Shown here: in pieces, positions 33,526 to 40,560 of the stretch | Layout: each line of letters begins with the position of its first letter | Numbering within the stretch: the stretch's first letter is position 1 | Virus record (IMG/VR): IMGVR_UViG_3300036851_000408 | Span: 1-46,911 of that record | Length of the DNA: 46,911 bases | Direction: 5' to 3' (one strand) | Origin: a virus | The notes under the pieces: model-generated | The model's input: only the letters and a program-made list of their open reading frames with translations | Databases searched by the model: none | Told to the model about the DNA's origin: nothing | Translations under genes and position numbers: made by a program

Positions 33526-34055
33526 TGACACATGTGCGCTGGGAGATCGAGCGTGCGTGGTGGGGCACGGGCGTCCAGGAGGACAACGAGAAGCTGGAGC
33601 GCCTGCTGGCGGAAGGCTGGGAGCCGTTCGCCGTAGTCAGCGCAGGACAGGCGGGAGCCGTCTACCACTTCCGTCGCCCCACTCAGTTCGACGGCAGGAT
33701 GCGCTGGGAGCCAGCGGCCAACCCGAACGCCGCAGTGCTCGGCGAAGGCCGCTGGATCGAAGACCTGCGTCTCACGCTGGAGCATCTTGACCAGGCGTGC
33801 CAACAGATTGGTGGGGAGCCGTGCGAGGCGTCGTTCGTTTGGCGGCTCCGACAGGCGCTCGGATTCAACGGGAGGGAGATGCCGCTGACCGATGACGCCT
33901 GCCCCGGTTCATTCACTGAACCGATCGCTTGGAACGATGGCAATAGTCCGTCAATGGTATTCTGCCCCGCCTGTAAGACGTGGCTCCCAGCGCTGTCGGA
34001 GTACTTCAGCGTGACCAGTAACGTGGTGCCTGGCCACCCTAAGGAAGAAGAATAA
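33525..34055 (+). CDS. Hypothetical GC-rich protein
   Basis: 176 residues. VRWEIERAWWGTGVQEDNEK and LLAEGWEPFAVVSAGQAGAV read like the DUF1737/4177-type beta-alpha unit (E-LL-EGW-PF) common in phages; later MVFCPACKTWLPAL is half a zinc knuckle. Much richer in G and C than both neighbours, so probably a recent insertion into the operon. Coupled at both ends (TGATG, TAATG). Function unknown. Confidence 0.6.
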   Translation: MTHVRWEIERAWWGTGVQEDNEKLERLLAEGWEPFAVVSAGQAGAVYHFRRPTQFDGRMRWEPAANPNAAVLGEGRWIEDLRLTLEHLDQACQQIGGEPCEASFVWRLRQALGFNGREMPLTDDACPGSFTEPIAWNDGNSPSMVFCPACKTWLPALSEYFSVTSNVVPGHPKEEE

Positions 34056-35794
34056 TGGAAGATACAGTAATTCACTTTGTAGAATCATGTGCTGACATAG
34101 AAGACTATCTACGTTGGCTCTCTGAAGATCGTGAATGGCTTGCCATAGACTCTGAGACGGGTGGTTTGGAATTTTGGAAGCAGCCTTTGCGCTTGGTACA
34201 AGTTGGTGATACTCAGGAGGCGTGGGTCTTCCGGGCTGATCGGTGGCTTGGTGTCATCGAGGAAACTATAGAGAAGTACGATGATCGGTGGGTGGGACAG
34301 AATCTTCCATTCGATATCCGGTTTTTGGATGCTCAGGGTGGAATCAAGTTCCCATGGAGTAAGGCTCATGATACTAAAACGATGGCCCACATCATTAATC
34401 CTAATCGTTCGACTTCTCTCAAAAGTCTGGGTGCTTCATTCCTATCTCCGCAAGCCAAAAAGCTCCAAGGAACACTTCAGGCTGCGATGGCTACTCAAAA
34501 ATGGGGATGGGGGGACATTCCCCTAGACTTCCCTATATATTGGGGCTATGCGGGTGTTGACTGCATTCTTACGGCTCGAATCGCAGAAAAATTCTGGCCT
34601 GAGATTGAAGCAAGCTTCCTGCCTGTCTATGAATTAGAGATGCAGATTGCCAGAATCTGCTCGAATATGGAAATGAAAGGCACCCGGATAGATCTGGAGT
34701 ATTGTGATGCTAGGTATCAAGAGATCCTACAATACTGTGAGTCCGTTGAACAATGGTGTCTTGAAAATTACGGAGTACGTCCTTCCGAAACTCAATCCGT
34801 TGCGACGAAGCTCGTACAGGAGGGTGTGGATCTTTCAAAGACTACACCCACTGGATTGTGGTCCATGGACAAGGACGTTCTCGAAGGGCTTGATCATCCG
34901 CTCGCACAGGCTGTACTCGGTCACAGACAAAAGACAAAAATAGGTTCAGCCTATTTCGAAAACTTCCTGAAGATGCACGATAATGGGGTTCTGCACCCTT
35001 CTATTAATACACTTGGTGCAGTTACAGGACGCATGTCCATCCAGAATCCAGCACTTCAGACCTTGCCTCGTGGGTCTATTGTCCGGGATGCTTTTATACC
35101 TCGTCCTGGGTTTGGTTGGATTAGTGCTGACTTTGACGCCGTAGAGATGCGGCTCCTGGCCCACTTCTGCCAAGATCCTGGGATGCTGGCCGCTATTCGA
35201 GAAGGAGATGCGACAGGCTCTGACATCCACACAGAGATGGCCCGGATTGCTTATGATGACTTCTCAATCACCCGTAAGGATCAGAGACGCCAAACATTCA
35301 AGAATGCTAACTTCGCAAAAGCGTACGTTGCTGGTACGGAAAAGTTTGCCTGGACTGCTGGACTTCCTTTGGACGAGGCTACGGCATTCTTGGATATGTA
35401 TGATGAGCGGTTTCCTGAAGTAAAATCTTTTCAGAGAAAGGTAATTAATGTTGCAAAACAAAGACTCGCAAGTGAAGGATCAGCTTACGTCCTATCACCT
35501 TTGGGGCGTAGACATACAGAAAAACAAGACAAGATCTATGCACTCGTTAACAAGCTCATTCAAGGGACAGCAGCTGACGCTTTCAAACAATCACTCATCG
35601 ATCTTGATATGGCTGGATTTGGGGAATACCTCGTATTGCCTGTCCATGACGAAGCCTGCCTGGAGCTTCCGTTGGAGCAAGCCAAGGACATGGTTCTTGA
35701 AATTGAAAAGGTAATGACGCAGTCTGGGTGGTCTGTTCCTCTGACGGTATCAGCGGAGGGCCCGTTTGCCCGGTGGGGGGACAAGAGCCGATGA
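34055..35794 (+). CDS. polA-like: DNA polymerase I (3'-5' exonuclease + polymerase)
   Basis: 579 residues; replicates phage DNA. No 5' nuclease domain. Exonuclease motifs: AIDSETGG (Asp32/Glu34), GQNLPFDIRF, YAGVDCILTAR. Polymerase motif A SADFDAVEMRLLAHF (near 359), motif B QTFKNANFAKAYVAG with the Lys, Phe and Tyr of Pol I family O-helices (near 415-422), motif C LPVHDEACLEL (near 532). The Phe at the position of E. coli F762 is the common deoxy-selective form. Motif B is unusual in having NFAKAY rather than NFGLIY. TAATG coupling at its start. Confidence 0.95.
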   Translation: MEDTVIHFVESCADIEDYLRWLSEDREWLAIDSETGGLEFWKQPLRLVQVGDTQEAWVFRADRWLGVIEETIEKYDDRWVGQNLPFDIRFLDAQGGIKFPWSKAHDTKTMAHIINPNRSTSLKSLGASFLSPQAKKLQGTLQAAMATQKWGWGDIPLDFPIYWGYAGVDCILTARIAEKFWPEIEASFLPVYELEMQIARICSNMEMKGTRIDLEYCDARYQEILQYCESVEQWCLENYGVRPSETQSVATKLVQEGVDLSKTTPTGLWSMDKDVLEGLDHPLAQAVLGHRQKTKIGSAYFENFLKMHDNGVLHPSINTLGAVTGRMSIQNPALQTLPRGSIVRDAFIPRPGFGWISADFDAVEMRLLAHFCQDPGMLAAIREGDATGSDIHTEMARIAYDDFSITRKDQRRQTFKNANFAKAYVAGTEKFAWTAGLPLDEATAFLDMYDERFPEVKSFQRKVINVAKQRLASEGSAYVLSPLGRRHTEKQDKIYALVNKLIQGTAADAFKQSLIDLDMAGFGEYLVLPVHDEACLELPLEQAKDMVLEIEKVMTQSGWSVPLTVSAEGPFARWGDKSR

Positions 35795-35907
35795 CAGTGC
35801 GGTGCTGGTACTGCGACAGAGGCCTGCATTTGATCTGCCCCAGAACTTGCCGAAGCTGGAAGGGACAATGCCTGTGCGCTCTATATCGGGTACAAAATGA
35901 AAGATGA
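35791..35907 (+). CDS. Tiny Cys-rich protein
   Basis: 38 residues, ATGA overlap with the polymerase stop. Contains CWYCDRGLHLICPRTC and CLC, likely zinc-binding. Its basic tail overlaps the next gene by 11 bases. Codon use suits real translation, but the frame is short. Function unknown. Confidence 0.5.
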   Translation: MTVRCWYCDRGLHLICPRTCRSWKGQCLCALYRVQNER

Positions 35908-36052
35908 TCTAGACGTTTATATTGATGTAATTAAACATCAACAGCAGACTATCAAAAAACTTGTGGACACTCTCAATCTTTTCCTGCATGATGATCCAAG
36001 TGCAATGCGTGCAGGAAAGGAGATCGTTAAATGGATGGTAGACCGTGGATAA
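35897..36052 (+). CDS. Small hypothetical protein
   Basis: 51 residues: two helices, DVYIDVIKHQQQTIKKLVDT and AMRAGKEIVKWMVDRG. No Cys or membrane segment. Overlaps both neighbours by a few bases, part of a chain of coupled small genes. Unrecognised. Confidence 0.55.
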   Translation: MKDDLDVYIDVIKHQQQTIKKLVDTLNLFLHDDPSAMRAGKEIVKWMVDRG

Positions 36053-36215
36053 TTTTGACTTGGAAAAACACGTAGATGATTATTTGAACAGTCAACATTG
36101 TAATCTATGGGGGAAGTTCTTTGCCATCAAAGATGGTGATCATGATCAAGCTCGTGAATTCATTATTGATCTATTAATTGATCTTGAGATGGTTGAACTG
36201 AAAGAGGAAGAATGA
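36045..36215 (+). CDS. Small acidic protein
   Basis: 56 residues from GTG 36045 inside the previous gene. Mostly helical and acidic (DNFDLEKHVDDYLNSQHCNL, AREFIIDLLIDLEMVELKEE). Ends ATGA with the next gene. Such acidic helical proteins can be inhibitors or DNA mimics, but nothing here shows it. Confidence 0.55.
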   Translation: MDNFDLEKHVDDYLNSQHCNLWGKFFAIKDGDHDQAREFIIDLLIDLEMVELKEEE

Positions 36216-36376
36216 CATCACATAACGCCGAAAGTGTGTGGGTCACGGTGAGGTGCGGGAAGTGTGGCTCCACCATGGAATGGCGCAAGGACACCTTCCA
36301 TGCTGACGCAGGTGAAGCCATGGTTTGCTGCGGCGCCTTTTGGTATCCGCATCAGTCCGACGGAACTGTGCCATGA
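36212..36376 (+). CDS. Small zinc-ribbon-like protein
   Basis: 54 residues, ATGA overlap on both sides. Knuckles VRCGKCGSTMEW and AMVCCGAFWYPH give CxxC and CC for one zinc site. More G+C-rich than the surrounding genes. Probably nucleic-acid or protein binding; unassigned. Confidence 0.6.
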   Translation: MTSHNAESVWVTVRCGKCGSTMEWRKDTFHADAGEAMVCCGAFWYPHQSDGTVP

Positions 36377-36804
36377 GTCAGGTTTACCAAGAACGTCCTG
36401 GATGGGATGCTTATTTTTTAGCCATATGCAAAACAATCTCTCTGAGAGCAGATTGTAGGAGGGCACGGCATGGATGTATCATCGTCAAAGATCATAGGAT
36501 CGTTTCCACCGGATATAACGGCTCACCTAGTGGTGGTCCTAGCTGCCTTGCAGGAGATTGCCCCAGAGGGTTGCTCAGTAATGATGAATGTAAGTCCCTT
36601 ACTTCCTACGAAAACTGCATTAGTCTTCACGCCGAACAAAACGCTCTGGCTTACGCCTCTTGGAACGATACTAGAGGTGGAACCCTCTACATCACAGGAA
36701 TTCAATGTGACATGTGTAGAAAGCTTACCCAAGCAGCCGGAATAATCAGAGTAGTTTGGCCTACTGGAACAGAGGAATTTAATGAACCAAGAAGAGATCC
36801 TTAG
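36373..36804 (+). CDS. dCMP deaminase-like
   Basis: Converts dCMP to dUMP, feeding dTMP synthesis for phage DNA. 143 residues from ATG 36373, which overlaps the previous stop. SLHAEQNALAYA (zinc ligand His86, catalytic Glu88) and GIQCDMCRKL (Cys112, Cys115) form the active site; the usual Pro before the first Cys is replaced by Gln. Extra Cys at 58, 63 and 73 may bind a second zinc, as in T4-type enzymes. RHGCIIVKDHRIVSTGYNGS is the substrate-side motif. Confidence 0.88.
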   Translation: MSQVYQERPGWDAYFLAICKTISLRADCRRARHGCIIVKDHRIVSTGYNGSPSGGPSCLAGDCPRGLLSNDECKSLTSYENCISLHAEQNALAYASWNDTRGGTLYITGIQCDMCRKLTQAAGIIRVVWPTGTEEFNEPRRDP

Positions 36805-37063
36805 ACGAGCCGCTGAAGCAGCAAAGAACATGAAGATGGAACCTACCCCGCACCAGCAAGGTGTTCAACCGCAGCCTAGCCCTATATCCATAAATCTTTC
36901 TCATGGTAAATCTCAAGACGGAACATCTTTTGTTGTCCTCACTATTCAGCATCTGACGGGATCTAGTGTGTTTTATGTTGATGCTGACGGAGCCGAAAAA
37001 ATTGGTGACATGCTTAAGGAAACGGCTAGGCTGGCCCGAACAGGATTGGAGATTGTTAGGTGA
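36782..37063 (+). CDS. Hypothetical protein
   Basis: 93 residues, overlapping the deaminase by 23 bases. A helix (NQEEILRRAAEAAKNMKM), a Pro/Gln linker, then strands (FVVLTIQHLTGSSVFYVDAD) and a helix (KIGDMLKETARLARTGLEI). The strand-helix tail resembles small regulatory domains seen in phage early genes. No enzyme motif. Ends GTGA with the kinase. Confidence 0.55.
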   Translation: MNQEEILRRAAEAAKNMKMEPTPHQQGVQPQPSPISINLSHGKSQDGTSFVVLTIQHLTGSSVFYVDADGAEKIGDMLKETARLARTGLEIVR

Positions 37064-37575
37064 TTATCGGACTCTACGGGCCCAGCCGTTGCGGAAAGGA
37101 TTCCATAGCTAAAATTCTTCAAGATAAGTATGATTATGAATGGCGTCAGTTCGCTAAAAATCTCAGACTAGTTCTTGAATCTATTAATCCTTATCTTTCT
37201 AATGGATATAAGTATAAGGAAACTGTTGAAACTCTTGGCTTAGATTTAATGAAAGAGAGTTTTCCAGAATCGGTGGACTACATGATTGGCTTAGGGCAAG
37301 CTGTCCGGGATATTATTCATGAAGATGCCTGGACTTGGAGGCCTCTCATGGATATCCCTGAGAACATGGTTATCTCTGACGTGCGTCAACCGAATGAGGC
37401 TGAGAAGATCTTGGACTTGGGTGGGCAGTTGTGGCGTATAGAGCGCCCTATAGGCTCTAAGAAGCGTGGAATGGATGGACTTCTCAATCACTTTGCTTTT
37501 GATATTGTTATTTATAATACAGGCACTCTAGCAGATCTGGAAACTGTTATTGATGCCATTATGGAGGAGAAATGA
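37060..37575 (+). CDS. Deoxynucleoside monophosphate kinase-like
   Basis: Phosphorylates dNMPs for DNA synthesis. 171 residues from GTG 37060 (overlaps the previous TGA). P-loop GLYGPSRCGKDS (residues 4-15), ISDVRQPNEAEKI with the DVR motif typical of this family, and a late INTG-like YNTGTLADLE. LGLDLMKE and AWTWRPLMDIP are substrate-side segments. Sits beside the deaminase, so the two likely cooperate in the same pathway. Confidence 0.85.
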   Translation: MIIGLYGPSRCGKDSIAKILQDKYDYEWRQFAKNLRLVLESINPYLSNGYKYKETVETLGLDLMKESFPESVDYMIGLGQAVRDIIHEDAWTWRPLMDIPENMVISDVRQPNEAEKILDLGGQLWRIERPIGSKKRGMDGLLNHFAFDIVIYNTGTLADLETVIDAIMEEK

Positions 37576-37661
37576 TACGTAAAATCATCGGGACTGCCAT
37601 GCTTATCTGGGCTATTTTACTTCTCCTGGTTGAGTTGGACTGGCGGCTTCACCGTAGATGA
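37572..37661 (+). CDS. Tiny single-span membrane protein
   Basis: 29 residues: basic start MIRK, hydrophobic core (IIGTAMLIWAILLLLVEL) and basic end (RLHRR). ATGA overlaps on both sides confirm translation. Function unknown. Confidence 0.6.
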   Translation: MIRKIIGTAMLIWAILLLLVELDWRLHRR

Positions 37662-38107
37662 GAATCATAGGGGTTGATCCAGGAAAAGTTACAGGCATTT
37701 GTTCTTTCTATCTTGATGAATACTCTGAACATCCTGAATTAGTTACTCCATATGAATTAGAACTTAGTGGAGTTGGACAGTATTTTCAGAATCAGCTTGG
37801 ATCTTTTAATACGGTCGTTGCCTGTGAAGCTTTCATCATTACTCCTCAAACGGCAAAAAATTCACAAGCTCCTTGGAGTTTGGAAACAATTGGTATTGTT
37901 AGATATTTCTGTGAGAAAGCTAGTGTTCCCTTTTTTCTACAGGCACCCTCGTCGGCCAAGCGGCTCGTCACCGATGGTGTCCTGAAGCGGGCGGGTCTAT
38001 ACTTTCCTGGTAAGGGCCATAGCATGGACGCTGCCCGGCATGCCCTCTACCTTGCAATGACAAGCTATGGATTTATGCAGCACTCCCTGAAAGTTGAGGA
38101 GGAGTGA
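37658..38107 (+). CDS. ruvC-like: RuvC-like Holliday junction resolvase
   Basis: Cleaves branched DNA during replication and recombination, helping packaging. 149 residues, an RNase-H fold: IIGVDPGKVTGICSF (Asp7), VVACEAF (Glu57) and a C-terminal MDAARHALYLA with Asp124 and His128. The order of acidic residues matches RuvC. Compact, close to the size of phage enzymes. Its final TGA overlaps the Pup start. Confidence 0.85.
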   Translation: MRIIGVDPGKVTGICSFYLDEYSEHPELVTPYELELSGVGQYFQNQLGSFNTVVACEAFIITPQTAKNSQAPWSLETIGIVRYFCEKASVPFFLQAPSSAKRLVTDGVLKRAGLYFPGKGHSMDAARHALYLAMTSYGFMQHSLKVEEE

Positions 38108-38313
38108 TGACGTACGCAACGACAAATAGTAGAGATAGGGCCATAGCAGATGCCAAGAAACTCGCAGAAGAGGACACCGCTGCTGTAGAAGATAGAGCCA
38201 CCAAGGATGTAGAAGACCTCAAAGAGGAAACAGATAATCTGTTGGATGAAATTGATTCCATCCTTGAAGAAACGGCTATCCAAGCTAACTTTCGGCAGAA
38301 AGGTGGGGAATGA
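38107..38313 (+). CDS. pup-like: Prokaryotic ubiquitin-like protein (Pup) homologue
   Basis: 68 residues from ATG 38107 (TGATG over the resolvase stop). The C-terminal half LKEETDNLLDEIDSILEE (38-55) closely matches the Pup core that binds the proteasomal ATPase Mpa/ARC; it ends FRQKGGE (62-68). Pup-type proteins are ligated by PafA through a C-terminal Glu; those ending in Gln first need Dop. Here the Glu is encoded, so it is pre-activated. The N-terminal ~37 residues are charged and unstructured-looking, as needed for engaging the unfoldase. No PafA, Dop or proteasome gene is in the window, so host enzymes would be used. Confidence 0.93.
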   Translation: MTYATTNSRDRAIADAKKLAEEDTAAVEDRATKDVEDLKEETDNLLDEIDSILEETAIQANFRQKGGE

Positions 38314-38565
38314 GTGTTCTTCCAATCTTCACCCAAAACTATTGCACTACAATCTGTTCTTTCTCAGGGGTCAGCTGATCTAAGTTTGGTGGGAAAGTTG
38401 ATAGGGACTCATCACCCCATTACATGCAACAGTGTGATAGGTCTGGAGGAAGATGGAACAATGACGTGTGATCATTCTAGTGCTCCCCCGGACAATCCCC
38501 GTAATCAAGCTATCATCGATGCAACTATTGCGATTTTGATAATTGAAATGGCGGGCAGTTTATGA
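38314..38565 (+). CDS. Hypothetical protein next to Pup
   Basis: 83 residues from GTG 38314, the base after the Pup stop. Two Cys (HPITCNSVIGLEEDGTMTC, 17 residues apart counting from ITC) and an amphipathic C-terminal helix (QAIIDATIAILIIEMAGSL). The following gene overlaps it by ATGA, which supports translation. Could work with Pup as a target or adaptor, but this is only suggested by position. Confidence 0.55.
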   Translation: MFFQSSPKTIALQSVLSQGSADLSLVGKLIGTHHPITCNSVIGLEEDGTMTCDHSSAPPDNPRNQAIIDATIAILIIEMAGSL

Positions 38566-38729
38566 ATGAGCAAGATCGGGAAAAATATATACTGGAACAA
38601 TTGAAAGATCTTATGGAAAAAATTGAAAAAAAGAATAACATGCAATTATTGTGGAACACCTTGCTCTGGGTCCTTGCACTCTTTCTGGTCTTTGCTGTTC
38701 CCATTTTAGTTCTATCAATTGTATTATGA
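38562..38729 (+). CDS. Small coiled-coil membrane protein
   Basis: 55 residues: N-terminal charged helix (LEQLKDLMEKIEKKNNM) likely a coiled coil in the cytoplasm, then one membrane segment (LLWVLALFLVFAVPILVLSI). ATGA overlap. Same general plan as small phage proteins that block or tether host machinery; no evidence for either. Confidence 0.6.
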   Translation: MNEQDREKYILEQLKDLMEKIEKKNNMQLLWNTLLWVLALFLVFAVPILVLSIVL

Positions 38730-38747
38730 CTAAGGAGGTGATTGATA

Positions 38748-38894
38748 ATGTTTTTTGATACTTTTCTGAACCGAACTACCTTGAGTCTCGCCGCTGCTGC
38801 GGTGTTCGCTCTTGCCGTGTTTGGTGTGGAGCTTGGCGCCCATGACCTGGAGCTTGGTCTTGGTTTGCTGGCAGCCAGCCGTGTTGTTGAGTAA
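38748..38894 (+). CDS. Small membrane-associated protein
   Basis: 48 residues with an excellent RBS (AAGGAGGTG, 38732-38740). Ala/Leu-rich (TLSLAAAAVFALAVFGVELG) with one likely membrane segment. The strong independent RBS contrasts with the coupled genes before it, suggesting high expression. Last gene before the terminator. Confidence 0.65.
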   Translation: MFFDTFLNRTTLSLAAAAVFALAVFGVELGAHDLELGLGLLAASRVVE

Positions 38895-38909
38895 AAAAGA
38901 ACATTAAAA

Positions 38910-38938
38910 AACCCCCCTAGCAGAAAGCTAGGGGGGTT
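38910..38938. terminator. Bidirectional rho-independent terminator
   Basis: AACCCCCCTAGC (38910-38921) / GCTAGGGGGGTT (38927-38938), loop AGAAA. Rightward it runs into CTTTT; leftward the A-rich flank reads as a T-run. It separates convergent gene blocks. Confidence 0.92.
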
Positions 38939-38941
38939 CTT

Positions 38942-39100
38942 TTAATTCCTGCGTTCTTTTCGATTCTTGAATCGGACCTTCTTACCGTCCACTTCCGGGC
39001 TCTCATTAGCTACCTCATGAACGAAGGCAGCTTTTTCGTGGCGTTCCACACGCTGGGCCCTACGCTTAGCTTTATTTTCTAGACTGTTCCGCTGCGACAC
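38942..39100 (-). CDS. Small basic protein
   Basis: 52 residues from GTG 39100, inside the end of the upstream gene (overlap 29 bases), with AAAGG six bases before it. Very basic (NKAKRRAQRVERHEKA, RFKNRKERRN), so nucleic-acid or ribosome binding is plausible. No family recognised. Last gene of the leftward block. Confidence 0.6.
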   Translation of the reverse strand: MSQRNSLENKAKRRAQRVERHEKAAFVHEVANESPEVDGKKVRFKNRKERRN

Positions 39101-39578
39101 GGCGAGCCTTTCTTTCTATTGATGCTAGAAATTCGTCATTGAAACGGTGCTTGTCATAATCAGTCAGCGTTCCATCCCTGTCCATATACTGCCAGACCCT
39201 CTGACGACGACCAACGAACATCAGGGTCCAGGTAGGCACCCTATATAGACAATGGATCCAGTGCCAGTCACGCAGTCGTTTGATATTTATTCTTTTAACG
39301 TGACGCCATCGACAATAAGCACCTGGGACTTCAGATTGAACAGCTTCTAAATATCCTCCACGTAAGACAAAACTGATGAAAGGCCAAGGATGGTTATGTA
39401 GGGTGTCCCTAGGATCAGAAGTGCCAAGTTTATGTAAATAGACTCCGAAAAGAGGAGTTTGGATAATACGCCAACGAACAAGATAGTCCACAGGATCATC
39501 GTAATGAGGAACAATGAACTTCTCCATGAAGGCCCAGTTAGGGCTTCGGTTATTGGCTAGTTTATCTTTAGAGACCAT
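39072..39578 (-). CDS. Cupin-like protein
   Basis: 168 residues. TLHNHPWPFISFVLRGGYLE is a cupin-like metal-binding core (HNHPW...RGGY), seen in phage proteins sometimes called cupin or dioxygenase-like; MEKFIVPHYDDP precedes it. HxH plus a late His (HWIHCLY) could bind a metal. Substrate unknown. Ends with a basic tail shared with the next gene. Confidence 0.65.
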   Translation of the reverse strand: MVSKDKLANNRSPNWAFMEKFIVPHYDDPVDYLVRWRIIQTPLFGVYLHKLGTSDPRDTLHNHPWPFISFVLRGGYLEAVQSEVPGAYCRWRHVKRINIKRLRDWHWIHCLYRVPTWTLMFVGRRQRVWQYMDRDGTLTDYDKHRFNDEFLASIERKARRVAAEQSRK

Positions 39579-39705
39579 TTCCAGTGCCTACCAGAAAAAT
39601 AGCAAATATCAAGACAAGCAACAATGCTCGAGCTTGATTTGAAGTTTCCTTGTTGATAATAGCTAAAGAGTAAAGAGCAACAGTTAGCCACCCGAACCAC
39701 GTCAC
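39568..39705 (-). CDS. Small two-span membrane protein
   Basis: 45 residues from GTG 39705, whose GTGA overlaps the upstream stop. Two hydrophobic segments, WFGWLTVALYSLAIINK and LLLVLIFAIFLVGTGNG, with a short polar turn. Overlaps the cupin gene by 11 bases. Function unknown. Confidence 0.6.
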   Translation of the reverse strand: MTWFGWLTVALYSLAIINKETSNQARALLLVLIFAIFLVGTGNGL

Positions 39706-39935
39706 TTGTTTGCCTCCAAGTAAGCGTCAATCACTTCAATTGCTTTACTCTCCCATTTAATTACATCATCAACATCAGGACCGAACTGAGCATTATAAGC
39801 TAAACCAACTACTTCATCAAGGAGAATTTCTCCAGTTCTAACTACGAATACAATTAACTGGCCTACATAAGCATCTTTATGCTTGACTTCAATTTTAAAT
39901 TCCCCATCATCTACAGTACATTCCCAGACATTCAT
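39702..39935 (-). CDS. Hypothetical protein
   Basis: 77 residues. ATG 39935 chosen because its ATGA overlaps the previous stop; an ATG nine codons upstream lies inside that gene. Mixed strands and helix (GEFKIEVKHKDAYVGQLIVF, IKWESKAIEVIDAYLEANK). Unrecognised. Confidence 0.6.
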   Translation of the reverse strand: MNVWECTVDDGEFKIEVKHKDAYVGQLIVFVVRTGEILLDEVVGLAYNAQFGPDVDDVIKWESKAIEVIDAYLEANK

Positions 39936-40135
39936 ATAATTTCTGCCATTGAACGATCCCAAGCCGGAGCCTTAGGAAATGGATGACGCATTTGACATGC
40001 ACCAAGATCCCAGCAAATCATACCGCCTTCGATGGACTCGATTACTCGCACATCTTCCTTGTTACATCGGGAGCAATGACCTTCCATCTTCTGCTTACGT
40101 TGGCTATAAGGAACTAATTGGATAACGTCAATCAT
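39932..40135 (-). CDS. Small zinc-binding protein
   Basis: 67 residues. GHCSRCNKEDVRVIES supplies a CxxC, and MICWDLGACQMRH a second Cys pair plus His, consistent with one zinc site. ATG at 40135 overlaps the previous stop. Function unknown. Confidence 0.6.
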   Translation of the reverse strand: MIDVIQLVPYSQRKQKMEGHCSRCNKEDVRVIESIEGGMICWDLGACQMRHPFPKAPAWDRSMAEII

Positions 40136-40329
40136 GAATTCCTCTTTATACTTAAATTAAGGAAGTAATCATCTATGACTTCTACTCCATCTAAAAACCC
40201 GTTGCTAAGTTCTTCTAGCCACTTCTCGAACGCTTCATCACCCATACGGTCAGCATTACGAAGAACATAGTCTGCTTTACGAATGCCCATCATAGCCTTA
40301 CTAACTATGTACCTATTACCCACTGCCAT
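40132..40329 (-). CDS. Hypothetical protein
   Basis: 65 residues from ATG 40329, preferred because CGAGGAG lies just upstream; a longer frame from 40413 would cover most of the neighbour. Helical: YIVSKAMMGIRKADYVLRNA, FEKWLEELSNGFLDGVEVID. Ends ATGA with the next gene. Unrecognised. Confidence 0.6.
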   Translation of the reverse strand: MAVGNRYIVSKAMMGIRKADYVLRNADRMGDEAFEKWLEELSNGFLDGVEVIDDYFLNLSIKRNS

Positions 40330-40462
40330 TCTTGAACTCCTCGTTATATTGACGTAAGAAATGTCTAATCTTTTCGGACAAGTTTCCTTTATCAGCATTA
40401 TACGCTCGCTCAAGCAGTTCGACTGCTTCAGCCAGGAAGACGCTGAGCTTCCATTCGTCCAT
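40316..40462 (-). CDS. Small helical protein
   Basis: 48 residues from ATG 40462, with AGGAGAG upstream. One amphipathic helix (WKLSVFLAEAVELLERAYNA) then a basic helix. Overlaps the following gene by 14 bases. Sits directly downstream of the structured element. Unrecognised. Confidence 0.6.
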   Translation of the reverse strand: MDEWKLSVFLAEAVELLERAYNADKGNLSEKIRHFLRQYNEEFKNGSG

Positions 40463-40476
40463 TATTCTCTCCTTCA

Positions 40477-40560
40477 ATTCACCAGTGGACCCAAAACAAG
40501 TGTGGGTTGGACACCTGTTAGGCCACCACCCGGCCTCGATTCCCTCTCCTACTGGTGAAT
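40477..40560 (-). ncRNA. Structured intergenic RNA candidate
   Basis: Closing 10-pair stem ATTCACCAGT / ACTGGTGAAT (40477-40486 and 40551-40560). Inside, on the minus strand, lie two hairpins: AGGCC-GGGTGGT-GGCCT and AACAGGTGT-CCAACCC-ACACTTGTT. The loops contain GGGT and ACCC, which could pair as a kissing contact. It lies between the tRNA 3' end and the RBS of the next gene, so it may be a leader, a processing signal or an RNA in its own right. Confidence 0.45.
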
